Positions 1 to 6,488 of a stretch of 9,200 nt of DNA are shown one piece after another. The stretch lies in contig CAZGZU010000021.1 in assembly GCA_964529855.1 (NCBI GenBank), positions 1 through 9,200 on the forward strand, in the 5' to 3' direction. Below the pieces are notes generated by a model that had not been told where the DNA came from, searched no databases, and saw only the letters and a list, made by a program, of their open reading frames with translations. A program made the position numbers and the translations under genes. Source of the DNA: CAZGZU01 sp964529855. Its GTDB lineage: Bacteria > Patescibacteriota > Minisyncoccia > Portnoybacterales > UBA2143. Numbering within the stretch: position 1 is the stretch's first letter; every line of letters begins with the position of its first letter.

Positions 1-239
1 GTTTTAATGTTAGTCCATCTATATCGGAAATGCTCAAAGGTTTTCGGGTCAGGAATCCAGCGTTTAACCCCGTTTTCCAGGATATAGACCTCGGGGCCGC
101 TTCCCTTGATTAAGTCGGCCTTGGGCAAATATACCTGGCCAGCCAAAACATCCTCCTGCTGGAAAAAGGCCTTATCCAAAAACAATCCTAAAAACAGCAG
201 GATTATTAAAATAAAAATTGCTTTGATTATTTCTCTCAT
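1..239 (-). CDS. N-terminal part of a secreted/anchored protein, runs off the left edge
   Basis: Reading the minus strand from the ATG at 239-237 gives 79 codons open to the window edge, with no stop. Residues 4-20 are strongly hydrophobic after a short charged start (MREIIK), so this is a signal peptide or N-terminal anchor. A possible signal peptidase I site follows VLA near residue 33; there is no lipobox cysteine. The mature part contains PEVYILENGVKRWIPDP at about 49-65. A pattern like this (a Val-Tyr pair, 'ENGxKRWIP', then an aromatic residue and Trp) recurs, as I recall, in extracellular or cell-wall proteins of Patescibacteria as a short domain of unknown function. Only the start is visible, so no enzymatic role can be given. 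A well-formed promoter lies immediately upstream and would yield a nearly leaderless mRNA. The coding call is solid; the function is unknown. Confidence 0.8.
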   Translation of the reverse strand, partial: MREIIKAIFILIILLFLGLFLDKAFFQQEDVLAGQVYLPKADLIKGSGPEVYILENGVKRWIPDPKTFEHFRYRWTNIK

Positions 240-242
240 AGT

Positions 243-272
243 TTGATTATACCCTTTATTTTATGGTAAAAT
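243..272 (+). promoter_or_regulatory. Predicted sigma70-type promoter for the glycosyltransferase gene
   Basis: On the plus strand, a -35 box TTGATT (243-248) is followed after 18 bp by TAAAAT (267-272), a 5/6 match to the -10 consensus. Initiation near 279 would leave a leader of about 15 nt before the ATG at 294, with no Shine-Dalgarno sequence. Its -35 overlaps the -10 of the minus-strand promoter and its -10 overlaps that promoter's -35, so RNA polymerase should not be able to occupy both at once. Confidence 0.5.
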
Positions 273-275
273 CAA
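246..275 (-). promoter_or_regulatory. Predicted sigma70-type promoter for the secreted-protein gene
   Basis: On the minus strand, a -35 box TTGATT (275-270) and a perfect -10 box TATAAT (251-246) are separated by 18 bp. The -10 box ends only 6 bp before the ATG, so initiation about 7 bp downstream would fall at or next to the A of the start codon and give a leaderless transcript. The site interleaves with the oppositely directed promoter at 243-272. This is a motif match only; no start site has been mapped. Confidence 0.6.
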
Positions 276-293
276 TAACAATAGCTTTTAATA

Positions 294-2150
294 ATGGGTC
301 AATTTATCCAATCCCACAAATACCTGATTGTTATCCTGCTTCTGCTGACCAAATTCATTCTGGGAATTTTGGTTATGTCCAAAGACAGCGCTACCATGGA
401 CGAAATTGCCCATATCCCGTCCGGCTACAGTTATCTGGCTTACAGCGATTATCGTCTTAATCCGGAACATCCGCCTTTGCTCAAAGACCTGGCCGGTCTG
501 CCTCTTTTATTCCTTGACCTTGATTTTCCCAAAGACCATGTCAGCTGGACCCAAGACGTTAATGGACAATGGGAAGTTGGCTGGCATTTTCTTTATCATT
601 ACGGCAATGATGCTGATTTAATTTTATTCCTTTCCCGCCTTTCTCTTCTGCTCCTCTCTGTTTTCTTTGGCTGGCTCATTTATGCCATTACCAAAAAACT
701 CTTTGGTCTTTTTCCGGCTCTCCTGGCCTTGTTTTTCTATGCTTTATCCCCCAATTTCCTGGGTCATTCCCATCTGATTACCACTGACATGGGCATTGCC
801 GCCTTTATTTTTCTGGCCCTGGCCAGTTTAGCCATATTTCTCAAAAATCCTTCCGGTAAAACCCTGATTTTTGCCACTTTGGCTTTGGCAGCCGCTCATT
901 TAGCCAAATTTTCTTCAGTTCTGCTCATTCCTTTTTATCTGGGCATCTTCTTTATCGTAATAATCGCCGCCAAACAAGCTCCCAAGCTGAATCTTCCCGG
1001 GGTTAAGAAAATAAAGAGATTGTTCTGGAAAAAGGCCTGGCTTTACGGTTTGAGCTTTGTCATTATTATGCTCGGCTCTTTATTGATTGTCTGGGCTTTT
1101 TATTCTTTCCATACTCTTAATTTCCCGCCGGATAAACAAGCTGAACTTATCAGAACTTCCATTGCTTCGCAGCCCGACTGGATAAAAGAATCCTTAGTCA
1201 AAATGAGCTACATAAAACCCCTGCAGCCCCTGGCTCAGTATCTGCTGGGCGTGGCCATGGTTTTTACCAGAGTGGCCGGCGGCAATACCACCTTTTTTCT
1301 GGGCCAGGTCAGCAATCAAAGCTTTAAATGGTACTTCCCTGTTTCCTATCTCCTGAAAACTCCTTTGGCTTTCCTGATTTTGCTCATTTTTAGCATTGTC
1401 TTGTCTTTGAAAAACATCTTTAAAACAAATTTAAGGCAGTTTTTCCCTGCCTTAATCAATTATGCCAACAAACATATTGCCAAAGTTATTTTCCTCTTGT
1501 TTATCTTTTACTATGCTTTTATTTCCATAACCGGCAATCTCAATTTGGGCATCAGACACCTTTTCCCGATTCTTCCTTTAATCTACATTTTAACTTCTGT
1601 CAGGGTTTCTGATTTCTGGAAAAACCTGCGGGGCCAGCGAGTTAAAAAAACAGCCCTGCTTGTCTTGGGTCTGTTGCTTCTCTGGTTTGCTTCAGCCGCT
1701 GCCATCAGTTTCCCCCATTATATTGCTTATCACAACGAGATAATCGGCGGCGGAGGTAATGCTTATCGCGTTTTTACCGATTCCAATGTTGACTGGGGAC
1801 AGGATTTAAGACGACTGACCAGTTGGCTTAAAGAACGTCCGGAGATTGAGAATATAAGGGTTGATTATTTTGGCGGCGGCTATCCCCCCTATTATCTCTG
1901 TCAAAGGAAGTTTGACGAACAAGGACAACTGATACGCAGTTATCTCGGCTATGATTGTCAGGATTCGCCTTATCAGGAATGGCACGTTGAGCATGGACAG
2001 GTTAAGGGCTGGCTGGCTGTCTCCGTAACCTTTTTACAAAATGCCAAGTATTATGCCCAGGCCTTTGGGCAGCCCGACTATGACTGGCTGCGCTGGCGAG
2101 AACCTTACGCCAAAATCGGCAATTCAATTTTTGTTTATGAGATCAAATAG
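294..2150 (+). CDS. GT-C fold membrane glycosyltransferase (GT39/PMT/ArnT-like)
   Basis: This is a 618-residue polytopic membrane protein of the dolichyl-/undecaprenyl-phosphate-sugar-dependent glycosyltransferase type, expected to move a sugar from a lipid carrier to a protein or envelope glycan on the outer face of the membrane. After the first membrane segment (about 10-28), the first external loop carries MDEIAHIPSGYSYL, with Asp36-Glu37 as the likely catalytic acidic pair, and RLNPEHPPLLK (54-64). TTDMG at about 163-167 is the second conserved acidic site of the fold. Around ten hydrophobic segments follow. The soluble tail has DSNVDWGQDL (496-505), which is common in this family. The start at 294 follows a promoter-like sequence without a Shine-Dalgarno site. 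The gene converges on the ftsQ-like gene, and its TAG stop lies inside the terminal inverted repeat of the adjacent palindromic element. Family assignment is firm; donor sugar and acceptor are unknown. Confidence 0.85.
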   Translation: MGQFIQSHKYLIVILLLLTKFILGILVMSKDSATMDEIAHIPSGYSYLAYSDYRLNPEHPPLLKDLAGLPLLFLDLDFPKDHVSWTQDVNGQWEVGWHFLYHYGNDADLILFLSRLSLLLLSVFFGWLIYAITKKLFGLFPALLALFFYALSPNFLGHSHLITTDMGIAAFIFLALASLAIFLKNPSGKTLIFATLALAAAHLAKFSSVLLIPFYLGIFFIVIIAAKQAPKLNLPGVKKIKRLFWKKAWLYGLSFVIIMLGSLLIVWAFYSFHTLNFPPDKQAELIRTSIASQPDWIKESLVKMSYIKPLQPLAQYLLGVAMVFTRVAGGNTTFFLGQVSNQSFKWYFPVSYLLKTPLAFLILLIFSIVLSLKNIFKTNLRQFFPALINYANKHIAKVIFLLFIFYYAFISITGNLNLGIRHLFPILPLIYILTSVRVSDFWKNLRGQRVKKTALLVLGLLLLWFASAAAISFPHYIAYHNEIIGGGGNAYRVFTDSNVDWGQDLRRLTSWLKERPEIENIRVDYFGGGYPPYYLCQRKFDEQGQLIRSYLGYDCQDSPYQEWHVEHGQVKGWLAVSVTFLQNAKYYAQAFGQPDYDWLRWREPYAKIGNSIFVYEIK

Positions 2151-2330
2151 ATACAAGGCCCGGCCTCAAAAACTACGTAAGGTTTGGCCTCGAGAACTAC
2201 GATCTTGCCGAAGGCAAGGTCGTATTCGAGAGACCGAACCTTAATTAGGCCGTAGGTTTTGAGGTCGGGCCTTGATTCACGGCAAGATCGCTCGAGGCCA
2301 AACCTTACGTGGATCTAAACCTTGTATCTA
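2148..2330. repeat. Composite palindromic element 1 (A-B-A' plus extra half B) between convergent genes
   Basis: The whole convergent intergenic region is one nested palindrome. Its outer ends are a perfect 11-bp inverted repeat, TAGATACAAGG at 2148-2158 and its complement at 2320-2330. Inside, in order, are module A (2155-2177, truncated), module B (2179-2242), A in reverse (2247-2273) and a reverse copy of the left half of B (2281-2307) with a 5-bp internal deletion. The left half of B can pair with its own right half or with the extra copy: 20 bp are perfectly complementary between 2175-2194 and 2291-2310, and 11 bp between 2200-2210 and 2280-2290. Both flanking genes use the TAG of the terminal repeat as their stop codon. 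It may act as a bidirectional terminator or transcript end, although no T-tract follows the stems. Repeat nature is certain; role is inferred. Confidence 0.9.
2179..2242 (+). repeat. Module B copy 1, 64-bp imperfect hairpin
   Basis: It begins AAGGTTTGGCCTC and ends GAGACCGAACCTT. The two arms pair imperfectly, with a strong inner stem CTTGCC-GAA-GGCAAG (about 2204-2218) that extends through a G-U pair to GATC/GGTC. It is identical in all 64 positions to copy 2 at 3241-3304. It is flanked by T on the left and AATT on the right, then by inverted A modules. Confidence 0.9.
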
Positions 2331-3200
2331 CCGATAATAAACCCGGCCTTCTATTCTTAAATCAATATACTCCAAAGAGGAAGCTGCTTCTTTAATCTCC
2401 TCTTCCAAAACCGTGGCCAGGGACTTAAGCTGGCTGTTAATTGAATAATTTGGATTAAAATAAATCTGCCAGCCCTGACAAAGTTCCACTCGCACCTCCT
2501 CATCACTGACAATCTCAAAACTGTCTGTTTTCAGCCATAAACCAGTGGCTGTTTTTATTTGAGGCAGTTCTTTTCTAAGGGTCAGAATAAAATCAATCAT
2601 TTGCGGAGAAGCCACTTGTTTTCTAAGAAAGGCCGGCTCATCTTCGGCGCTGTAAATATTCAAAACTAAATTACCGCTGATTAAAGGCGCCTCCTTGTAA
2701 ATCACCCCTTCCTGGTCAATGTAAAAACACTTGTCAATTTCACTATTTGATATGATTGAAGGTGATGAAGTGGCTGTTTCCTGCTTTACCTTGCACCAGA
2801 TGCCAATACTCTGACGCTCTATTACCTTTACGGCCAGAGCCAGACCGGCCCGGGCAGTCACGTCAGACATCTGGCGGATAATATTCACCTGCTTGATTTC
2901 CGGAAATTTTTCCATGATTTCTTTGCCAATTTTGCTGCTGGATATTAGAATAATGCTTTTTTGAGGAATAATTTGCCAAAGTTTTTGAGATAAATTTTTC
3001 TCAACAATCTTCGCTATCTCTGAAACAGCCACATTCTTATTTCCCTTAACCTCAACTCTTTTGACCCATAGCCAGGGCGACCAGATTAAGAAATAGGCCA
3101 CCACGCCCAACAAACAAAAAAACAGCCCTGCAAAAATTATTGTTTTCAGGGATGATTTTTTAGGGGCTCGCCTGGTTCGTGAATATTGATTTTTTCTCAT
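2328..3200 (-). CDS. ftsQ: FtsQ/DivIB-type cell division protein
   Basis: This 290-residue bitopic membrane protein has the FtsQ plan: a basic cytoplasmic tail (1-18), one membrane helix (about 19-40), a POTRA domain beginning VKRVEVKGNKNV (46-57) and ending around 130 at VKVIERQSIGIW, then a beta-domain with FYIDQEGVIY (159-168). It closes with YIDLRIEGRVYYR (278-290), a typical FtsQ ending. FtsQ links early and late divisome proteins and, with FtsL/FtsB, controls septal peptidoglycan synthesis. A Ser/Thr-rich insert (about 140-152) precedes the YIDQEG strand. The gene follows serS on the same strand after a 148-bp gap filled by element 2; it has no Shine-Dalgarno site. Its TAG stop lies in the outer inverted repeat of element 1. 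Sequence divergence is high, so the symbol is assigned by architecture and end motifs. Confidence 0.82.
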   Translation of the reverse strand: MRKNQYSRTRRAPKKSSLKTIIFAGLFFCLLGVVAYFLIWSPWLWVKRVEVKGNKNVAVSEIAKIVEKNLSQKLWQIIPQKSIILISSSKIGKEIMEKFPEIKQVNIIRQMSDVTARAGLALAVKVIERQSIGIWCKVKQETATSSPSIISNSEIDKCFYIDQEGVIYKEAPLISGNLVLNIYSAEDEPAFLRKQVASPQMIDFILTLRKELPQIKTATGLWLKTDSFEIVSDEEVRVELCQGWQIYFNPNYSINSQLKSLATVLEEEIKEAASSLEYIDLRIEGRVYYR

Positions 3201-3216
3201 ATCATAAGACTGGTAT

Positions 3217-3350
3217 AAGGCCCCGCCTTAAAGCCTATGTAAGGTTTGGCCTCGAGAACTACGATCTTGCCGAAGGCAAGGTCGTATTCGAGAGACCGAA
3301 CCTTAATTCAGGTCGTACTCGAAAGGCCGTAGGTTTTGAGGTCGGGCCTT
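3217..3350. repeat. Composite palindromic element 2 (A-B-A') between serS and ftsQ
   Basis: It contains a degenerate left A (3217-3239, AAGGCCCCGCCTTAAAG...), a full B (3241-3304), and a complete reverse A (3323-3350). Compared with element 1 it has about 14 additional bp between B and A' (roughly 3309-3322, AGGTCGTACTCGAA), which resemble an internal segment of B (AGGTCGTATTCGAG) and look like a partial duplication. On the minus strand the final AAGGCC of A' overlaps the TAA stop of serS by two bases. The left end is 17 bp upstream of the ftsQ ATG, so a transcript running from serS to ftsQ would carry the whole hairpin. Confidence 0.9.
3241..3304 (+). repeat. Module B copy 2, 64-bp imperfect hairpin
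   Basis: It is identical over all 64 bp to the copy at 2179-2242, although the surrounding A modules have diverged. That points to recent spread, gene conversion or selection on B. It lies antisense to the direction of transcription of the flanking serS and ftsQ genes. Confidence 0.9.
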
Positions 3351-4650
3351 AATTTTCCTTTTGACCGATCTTGCTCTTTCCGCCCATATACTTCTGCAAA
3401 ACTTTAGGCACTTTAATACTGCCGTCTTTTTGCTGGTAATTTTCAATAATGGCAATGAGCATCCGGCCAATGGCCATGGCTGTGGCGTCGTTCATATGAA
3501 CAAACTCAAGTTGCCCGTTTTTCCTTCTCACTCTGGTATTCAATCGTCTGGCCTGATAATCGGTCATGTAATCAGAGGTATGAGTTTCCCGGTATTTGTT
3601 CTGGCCGGGCATCCAACATTCAATATCAACCTGCCGGTAATCAGGTGCCCCCATATCTCCTGTGCAAAGAATAACCACCTGATGAGGAATATCCAATTGC
3701 TGGACCAGGTATTCCTGAACAGCCACAATCAAATCCTGTTCTGCCTGACCGTGCTCCGGCTGAATAAAAGTTTCCATCTCCGCCTTATCAAACTGATGCC
3801 TTCTTAGAATACCGGCCGCATCCTGACCATAAGTTCCCGCCTCTCTCCGAAAAGCTGTTGAATAGCCGATATATCTGATGGGCAAATCGTCTTCTTTAAT
3901 GATTTCATCCATGTGCAAAGGACCGAGCGTATGTTCAGCACTGCCTATTAACAAAGAATCATCCTGCTCTAAATAATATCTGTCTTCAATCGGGTCAAAC
4001 CTGTCCATCTTTTTCATCACCTCTGCCTTGGCAATCATCGGCGGCAGTGCCGGAATAAAGGTTTTATCAAAGGGATTATTAACTTTTTTAGCCAAATCTT
4101 TAATTATTTTTTTATCTGTTAAGGTATCAAAAACAAATTGAACGATGGCAAATTGCAAAAGCACCGCTTCATTGAATAGATAATTAAATCTGGCTCCGGA
4201 AATCTTGGCTGATTTTTCAGTGTCAATTAAATGATGCATCAGGCCCAGCTCCATATGGTCTTTGGGCTTGAAATCAAACTTGGCTGGCTCTTTAAATTTT
4301 CTCAAAACCTTATTATCCCCTTCATCTTTGCCTTCGGGCACGTCATCAGCCACCAAATTAGGCACCTCAATAATTAATTTATTGAACTCTTCCTCTAATT
4401 TATCCAGCACCGGCTCTGCATCCTTAATCTTGTCCTTTAATTCTTTGGCTTTCTCCCTCAATTTTTCATCCTCAATCGCCTGCTGGCCAATTTTGTTCTG
4501 TTCTGCTTTAAGGCCTTCAATTTCCTGCAAATACTTGCGCCGCTTCTCATCCAATTCCAAAAGCCGGTCAATATCAATCTTGGCCCCTCTTTTTTTGACG
4601 GCTTCCTTAACCTTATCCGGATTTTCTCTGATGAATTTGATGTCCAACAT
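3349..4650 (-). CDS. serS: Seryl-tRNA synthetase
   Basis: This class II synthetase charges tRNA-Ser with serine. The 433 residues match the usual length. The start is the ATG at 4650, giving MLDIKFIRENPDKV, the standard SerRS N-terminus; an in-frame ATG at 4686 would add 12 residues encoded by the palindromic repeat and is not credible. Residues 1 to about 105 form the tRNA-binding coiled-coil arm (charged heptads at about 30-95). The catalytic core has motif 2 FRREAGTYGQDAAGILRRHQF (267-287; Arg268, Glu270), GAPDYRQVDIECWMPGQ (334-350), and motif 3 around GRMLIAIIENYQ (395-406; Arg396), then IKVPKVL. The usual ISSCSNF segment reads THTSDYM, and the NGSGLA of E. coli reads NDATAMA; from memory, such variants are common in Patescibacteria. 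The TAA stop is shared with the edge of element 2. Confidence 0.95.
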   Translation of the reverse strand: MLDIKFIRENPDKVKEAVKKRGAKIDIDRLLELDEKRRKYLQEIEGLKAEQNKIGQQAIEDEKLREKAKELKDKIKDAEPVLDKLEEEFNKLIIEVPNLVADDVPEGKDEGDNKVLRKFKEPAKFDFKPKDHMELGLMHHLIDTEKSAKISGARFNYLFNEAVLLQFAIVQFVFDTLTDKKIIKDLAKKVNNPFDKTFIPALPPMIAKAEVMKKMDRFDPIEDRYYLEQDDSLLIGSAEHTLGPLHMDEIIKEDDLPIRYIGYSTAFRREAGTYGQDAAGILRRHQFDKAEMETFIQPEHGQAEQDLIVAVQEYLVQQLDIPHQVVILCTGDMGAPDYRQVDIECWMPGQNKYRETHTSDYMTDYQARRLNTRVRRKNGQLEFVHMNDATAMAIGRMLIAIIENYQQKDGSIKVPKVLQKYMGGKSKIGQKEN

Positions 4651-4654
4651 GTTA

Positions 4655-4701
4655 TTAAGGCCGTAGGTTTTGAGGCCCGGCCTCAAAACCTACGGCCTTA
4701 A
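4655..4701. repeat. Element 3: perfect 47-bp palindrome of two fused A modules
   Basis: The arms 4655-4677 and 4679-4701 are exact reverse complements around a single C at 4678. Each arm is an A module read TTAAGGCCGTAGG...GAGGCC. The order is opposite to elements 1, 2 and 5: here the CCCGG ends face inward. The element occupies nearly all of the lysS-serS gap, beginning 8 bp after the lysS TAG and ending 4 bp before the serS ATG. In the mRNA it would form a very stable stem directly in front of the serS start codon. No T-tract follows, so a classical intrinsic terminator is unlikely. Confidence 0.95.
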
Positions 4702-4709
4702 GCTTTACT

Positions 4710-5996
4710 CTAACCCTTCGGCTTCATTAAGGGGAAGAGTATTGTTTCTCTTAAACTGCGTGCCTTGGTTAGAATAATTGCTAAACGGTCCAGGCCCAAG
4801 CCAAAGCCAGCTGCCGGAGGCATACCGTATTCCAGGGCCTCCAAAAAATCATTATCCAAGGGCTGAGCTTCCTGGTCGCCTTTTTTACGCAGGGCCTCCT
4901 GCTCTTTAAATGCCTCTCTTTGTTCTATGGGACTATTCTGCTCGGTAAAGGCCTTGATTAACTCTATTCCCTGGGCAACTCCCTGAAGGGCCTCACCTTT
5001 TTTGCACAAAGGAATATCGGGTATATGTAAAACAAAAGTCGGTTTTTCAATCTTGGCAAAACTTTCTTTCTCGTCATTGTTTTTAACAACGTCCTTGTAT
5101 TCTACCCTTGACCACTTTTTAGGAAAAACCCTGGGGTCAATGGAATGCATCAATTCTTCCATAAACTTCATCAAATCCTCCCAGTCCCAATAAGCAGCAT
5201 AGCATTCTAACATAGTAAAATCAGGATTATGTTCCCGGTCTATGCCTTCATTCCTAAAACATCGGCCAATTTCAAAAACTTTCTCAAAGCCACCAACTAG
5301 TAATCGCTTGAGATAAAGTTCAGGAGCGATTCGTAAATACAAATCAATATCCAAAGCATTAAGATGAGTTTTAAAAGGCCTGGCGCTGGCCCCGCCATAC
5401 AAAAGCTGCAGAATTGGCGTTTCTACTTCAATAAATTCGTTCTGATAGAGGAATTTTCTTATCTTTTTAATAATTTCACTCCGTTTTTCAAAAATCTCTC
5501 TGACTTCTTTATTGATTAAAAGGTCTAAATATCTTTTGCGAAATCTCTCTTCCATGTCTTTCAGGCCATGCCACTTTTCCGGTAAAGGCGCCAAGCTCTT
5601 GGCCAGCATCCGATAATCTTTGACCAATAATGTTTTCTCGCCTTTTTTGGTTAAAAAAAGAGTCCCTTTGACTTCAATAAAATCCCCTATGTCAAAATTA
5701 TCCAGAAAAAAACCATATTCTTTCTCGCCCACTTCGTCTTTCTTCAAATAAATCTGCAGCTTGGCCGAACCGTCTTCAATATGGGCAAAAGTGGAACCAC
5801 CGTGCTCCCGCATAGTCCGCAACCGACCGACCAGGACCAATTCCTTTTTTTCAGCCATCAATTTCTCAAATTGGTCAATCGCCTCCTGGCATTGATGAGT
5901 CCGCCTGACCTTGGTCGGATAAGGGTTAATCCCCTTTTTTCGCATATTTTCCAGTTTCTTAATCCTGGCTTTTTTGATTTCTTGAATGGAAGACAT
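4710..5996 (-). CDS. lysS: Lysyl-tRNA synthetase (class II), shortened
   Basis: This enzyme charges tRNA-Lys with lysine. It is 428 residues, against roughly 490-505 for typical bacterial LysRS. The N-terminal OB-fold anticodon-binding domain is present (about 53-132, with FAHIEDGSAKLQIYLKK), followed by the RFRKRYLDLL linker (151-160). Motif 1 is near FIEVETPIL (188-196). Motif 2 is FEIGRCFRNEGIDREHNPDF (241-260), with MLECYAAY after it. Motif 3 is GFGLGLDRLAIIL (397-409), with Arg404. Between motifs 2 and 3 about 60 residues appear to be missing, and the segment usually reading xNGFSELND reads IKAFTEQNS (347-355), so Lys348 replaces the conserved Asn while Phe350 and Glu352 remain. The start ATG is 7 bp after the greA stop; AAGG within the greA end can serve as its Shine-Dalgarno site, implying translational coupling. 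The identity is sure; substrate behaviour is worth testing. Confidence 0.93.
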   Translation of the reverse strand: MSSIQEIKKARIKKLENMRKKGINPYPTKVRRTHQCQEAIDQFEKLMAEKKELVLVGRLRTMREHGGSTFAHIEDGSAKLQIYLKKDEVGEKEYGFFLDNFDIGDFIEVKGTLFLTKKGEKTLLVKDYRMLAKSLAPLPEKWHGLKDMEERFRKRYLDLLINKEVREIFEKRSEIIKKIRKFLYQNEFIEVETPILQLLYGGASARPFKTHLNALDIDLYLRIAPELYLKRLLVGGFEKVFEIGRCFRNEGIDREHNPDFTMLECYAAYWDWEDLMKFMEELMHSIDPRVFPKKWSRVEYKDVVKNNDEKESFAKIEKPTFVLHIPDIPLCKKGEALQGVAQGIELIKAFTEQNSPIEQREAFKEQEALRKKGDQEAQPLDNDFLEALEYGMPPAAGFGLGLDRLAIILTKARSLRETILFPLMKPKG

Positions 5997-6011
5997 TGAA
6001 AATCTACCTTA
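5997..6011 (-). promoter_or_regulatory. Shine-Dalgarno-like site for lysS overlapping the greA stop
   Basis: Reading the minus strand, ATAAGG-TAG-ATTTTCA-ATG places AAGG of the last greA codons, with the TAG stop, about 10 nt before the lysS start. It is the only plausible Shine-Dalgarno sequence seen among the seven starts examined, and its position suggests re-initiation by ribosomes that finish greA. Confidence 0.5.
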
Positions 6012-6483
6012 TATTAACAATTTTGTACTTGGCCTTACCCTTGGGAGTAATTACTTCAATTATATCACCAAGCTGATGCCCAAAAAAGGCCTGGCCAAGG
6101 GGCGATTCATTGGAAATCTTTCCCTGGCTCGGATTGGCTTCCTGAGAACCGACAATTCTAAAGGACTGTTGTTTCTGAACAGCCTTGCCGGAACCGCCGC
6201 TTATCAACTTAGCTTCAATAACTGAGCCTATCTGAACTTTCTTCCGTCCTTTGCGGCTCGGCTTAATCAAAACAGCTCCTTTAATCAGTTCCTGCAACTC
6301 TAAAATGCGACCTTCGTTAAAGGCCTGGGCTTCTTTAGCCGCCAAATACTCTGTATTCTCGCTTAAATCACCCAGGGATTTGGCTTCTTCCAACTGCCTG
6401 GCGATTTCCTGCCGTTTTTCTCCCTTGCGTTCGGCCAATTCCTCTTTTAATTGTTTAAGCCCTTCCGGGCTGATGTATTTCAT
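6004..6483 (-). CDS. greA: Transcription elongation factor GreA
   Basis: GreA enters the secondary channel of RNA polymerase and stimulates cleavage of backtracked RNA. The 159 residues match the family length. Residues 5-75 form the N-terminal coiled coil; its tip carries GDLSENTEY (38-46), with Asp39 and Glu42 corresponding to the acidic residues that help position the catalytic magnesium. The FKBP-like C-terminal domain includes VQIGSVIEAKL and ends ISNESPLGQAFFGHQLGD (123-140) and ITPKGKAKYKIVNIR. The ATG at 6483 is 5 bp from the end of element 4, with only a run of A between and no Shine-Dalgarno site at normal spacing. The gene is followed after 7 bp by lysS, a frequent bacterial pairing. 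Confidence 0.96.
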   Translation of the reverse strand: MKYISPEGLKQLKEELAERKGEKRQEIARQLEEAKSLGDLSENTEYLAAKEAQAFNEGRILELQELIKGAVLIKPSRKGRKKVQIGSVIEAKLISGGSGKAVQKQQSFRIVGSQEANPSQGKISNESPLGQAFFGHQLGDIIEVITPKGKAKYKIVNIR

Positions 6484-6488
6484 TTTTT

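Noticed and set aside
263..460. Plus-strand frame starting at 263
   Set aside because: It overlaps the glycosyltransferase start in another frame, begins within the promoter region and has no recognisable protein features.
2179..2242. tRNA or known structured RNA
   Set aside because: The sequence forms a single long imperfect hairpin without a cloverleaf, anticodon arm or CCA, and it matches no riboswitch I recognise.
2155..2330. CRISPR array
   Set aside because: The repeats are inverted, of two kinds, scattered at gene borders and lack uniform spacers; no cas gene is present.
3361..3807. Long plus-strand frame antisense to serS
   Set aside because: It is a shadow of a clearly conserved synthetase gene, with no initiation signal or family resemblance.
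4651..4686. Extended serS start at 4686
   Set aside because: The extra 12 residues are encoded by the palindromic repeat, and MLDIKFIREN at 4650 is the canonical SerRS N-terminus.
4655..4701. Classical intrinsic terminator
   Set aside because: The stem is strong, but neither side has a T-tract. Termination remains possible but is not shown by the sequence.
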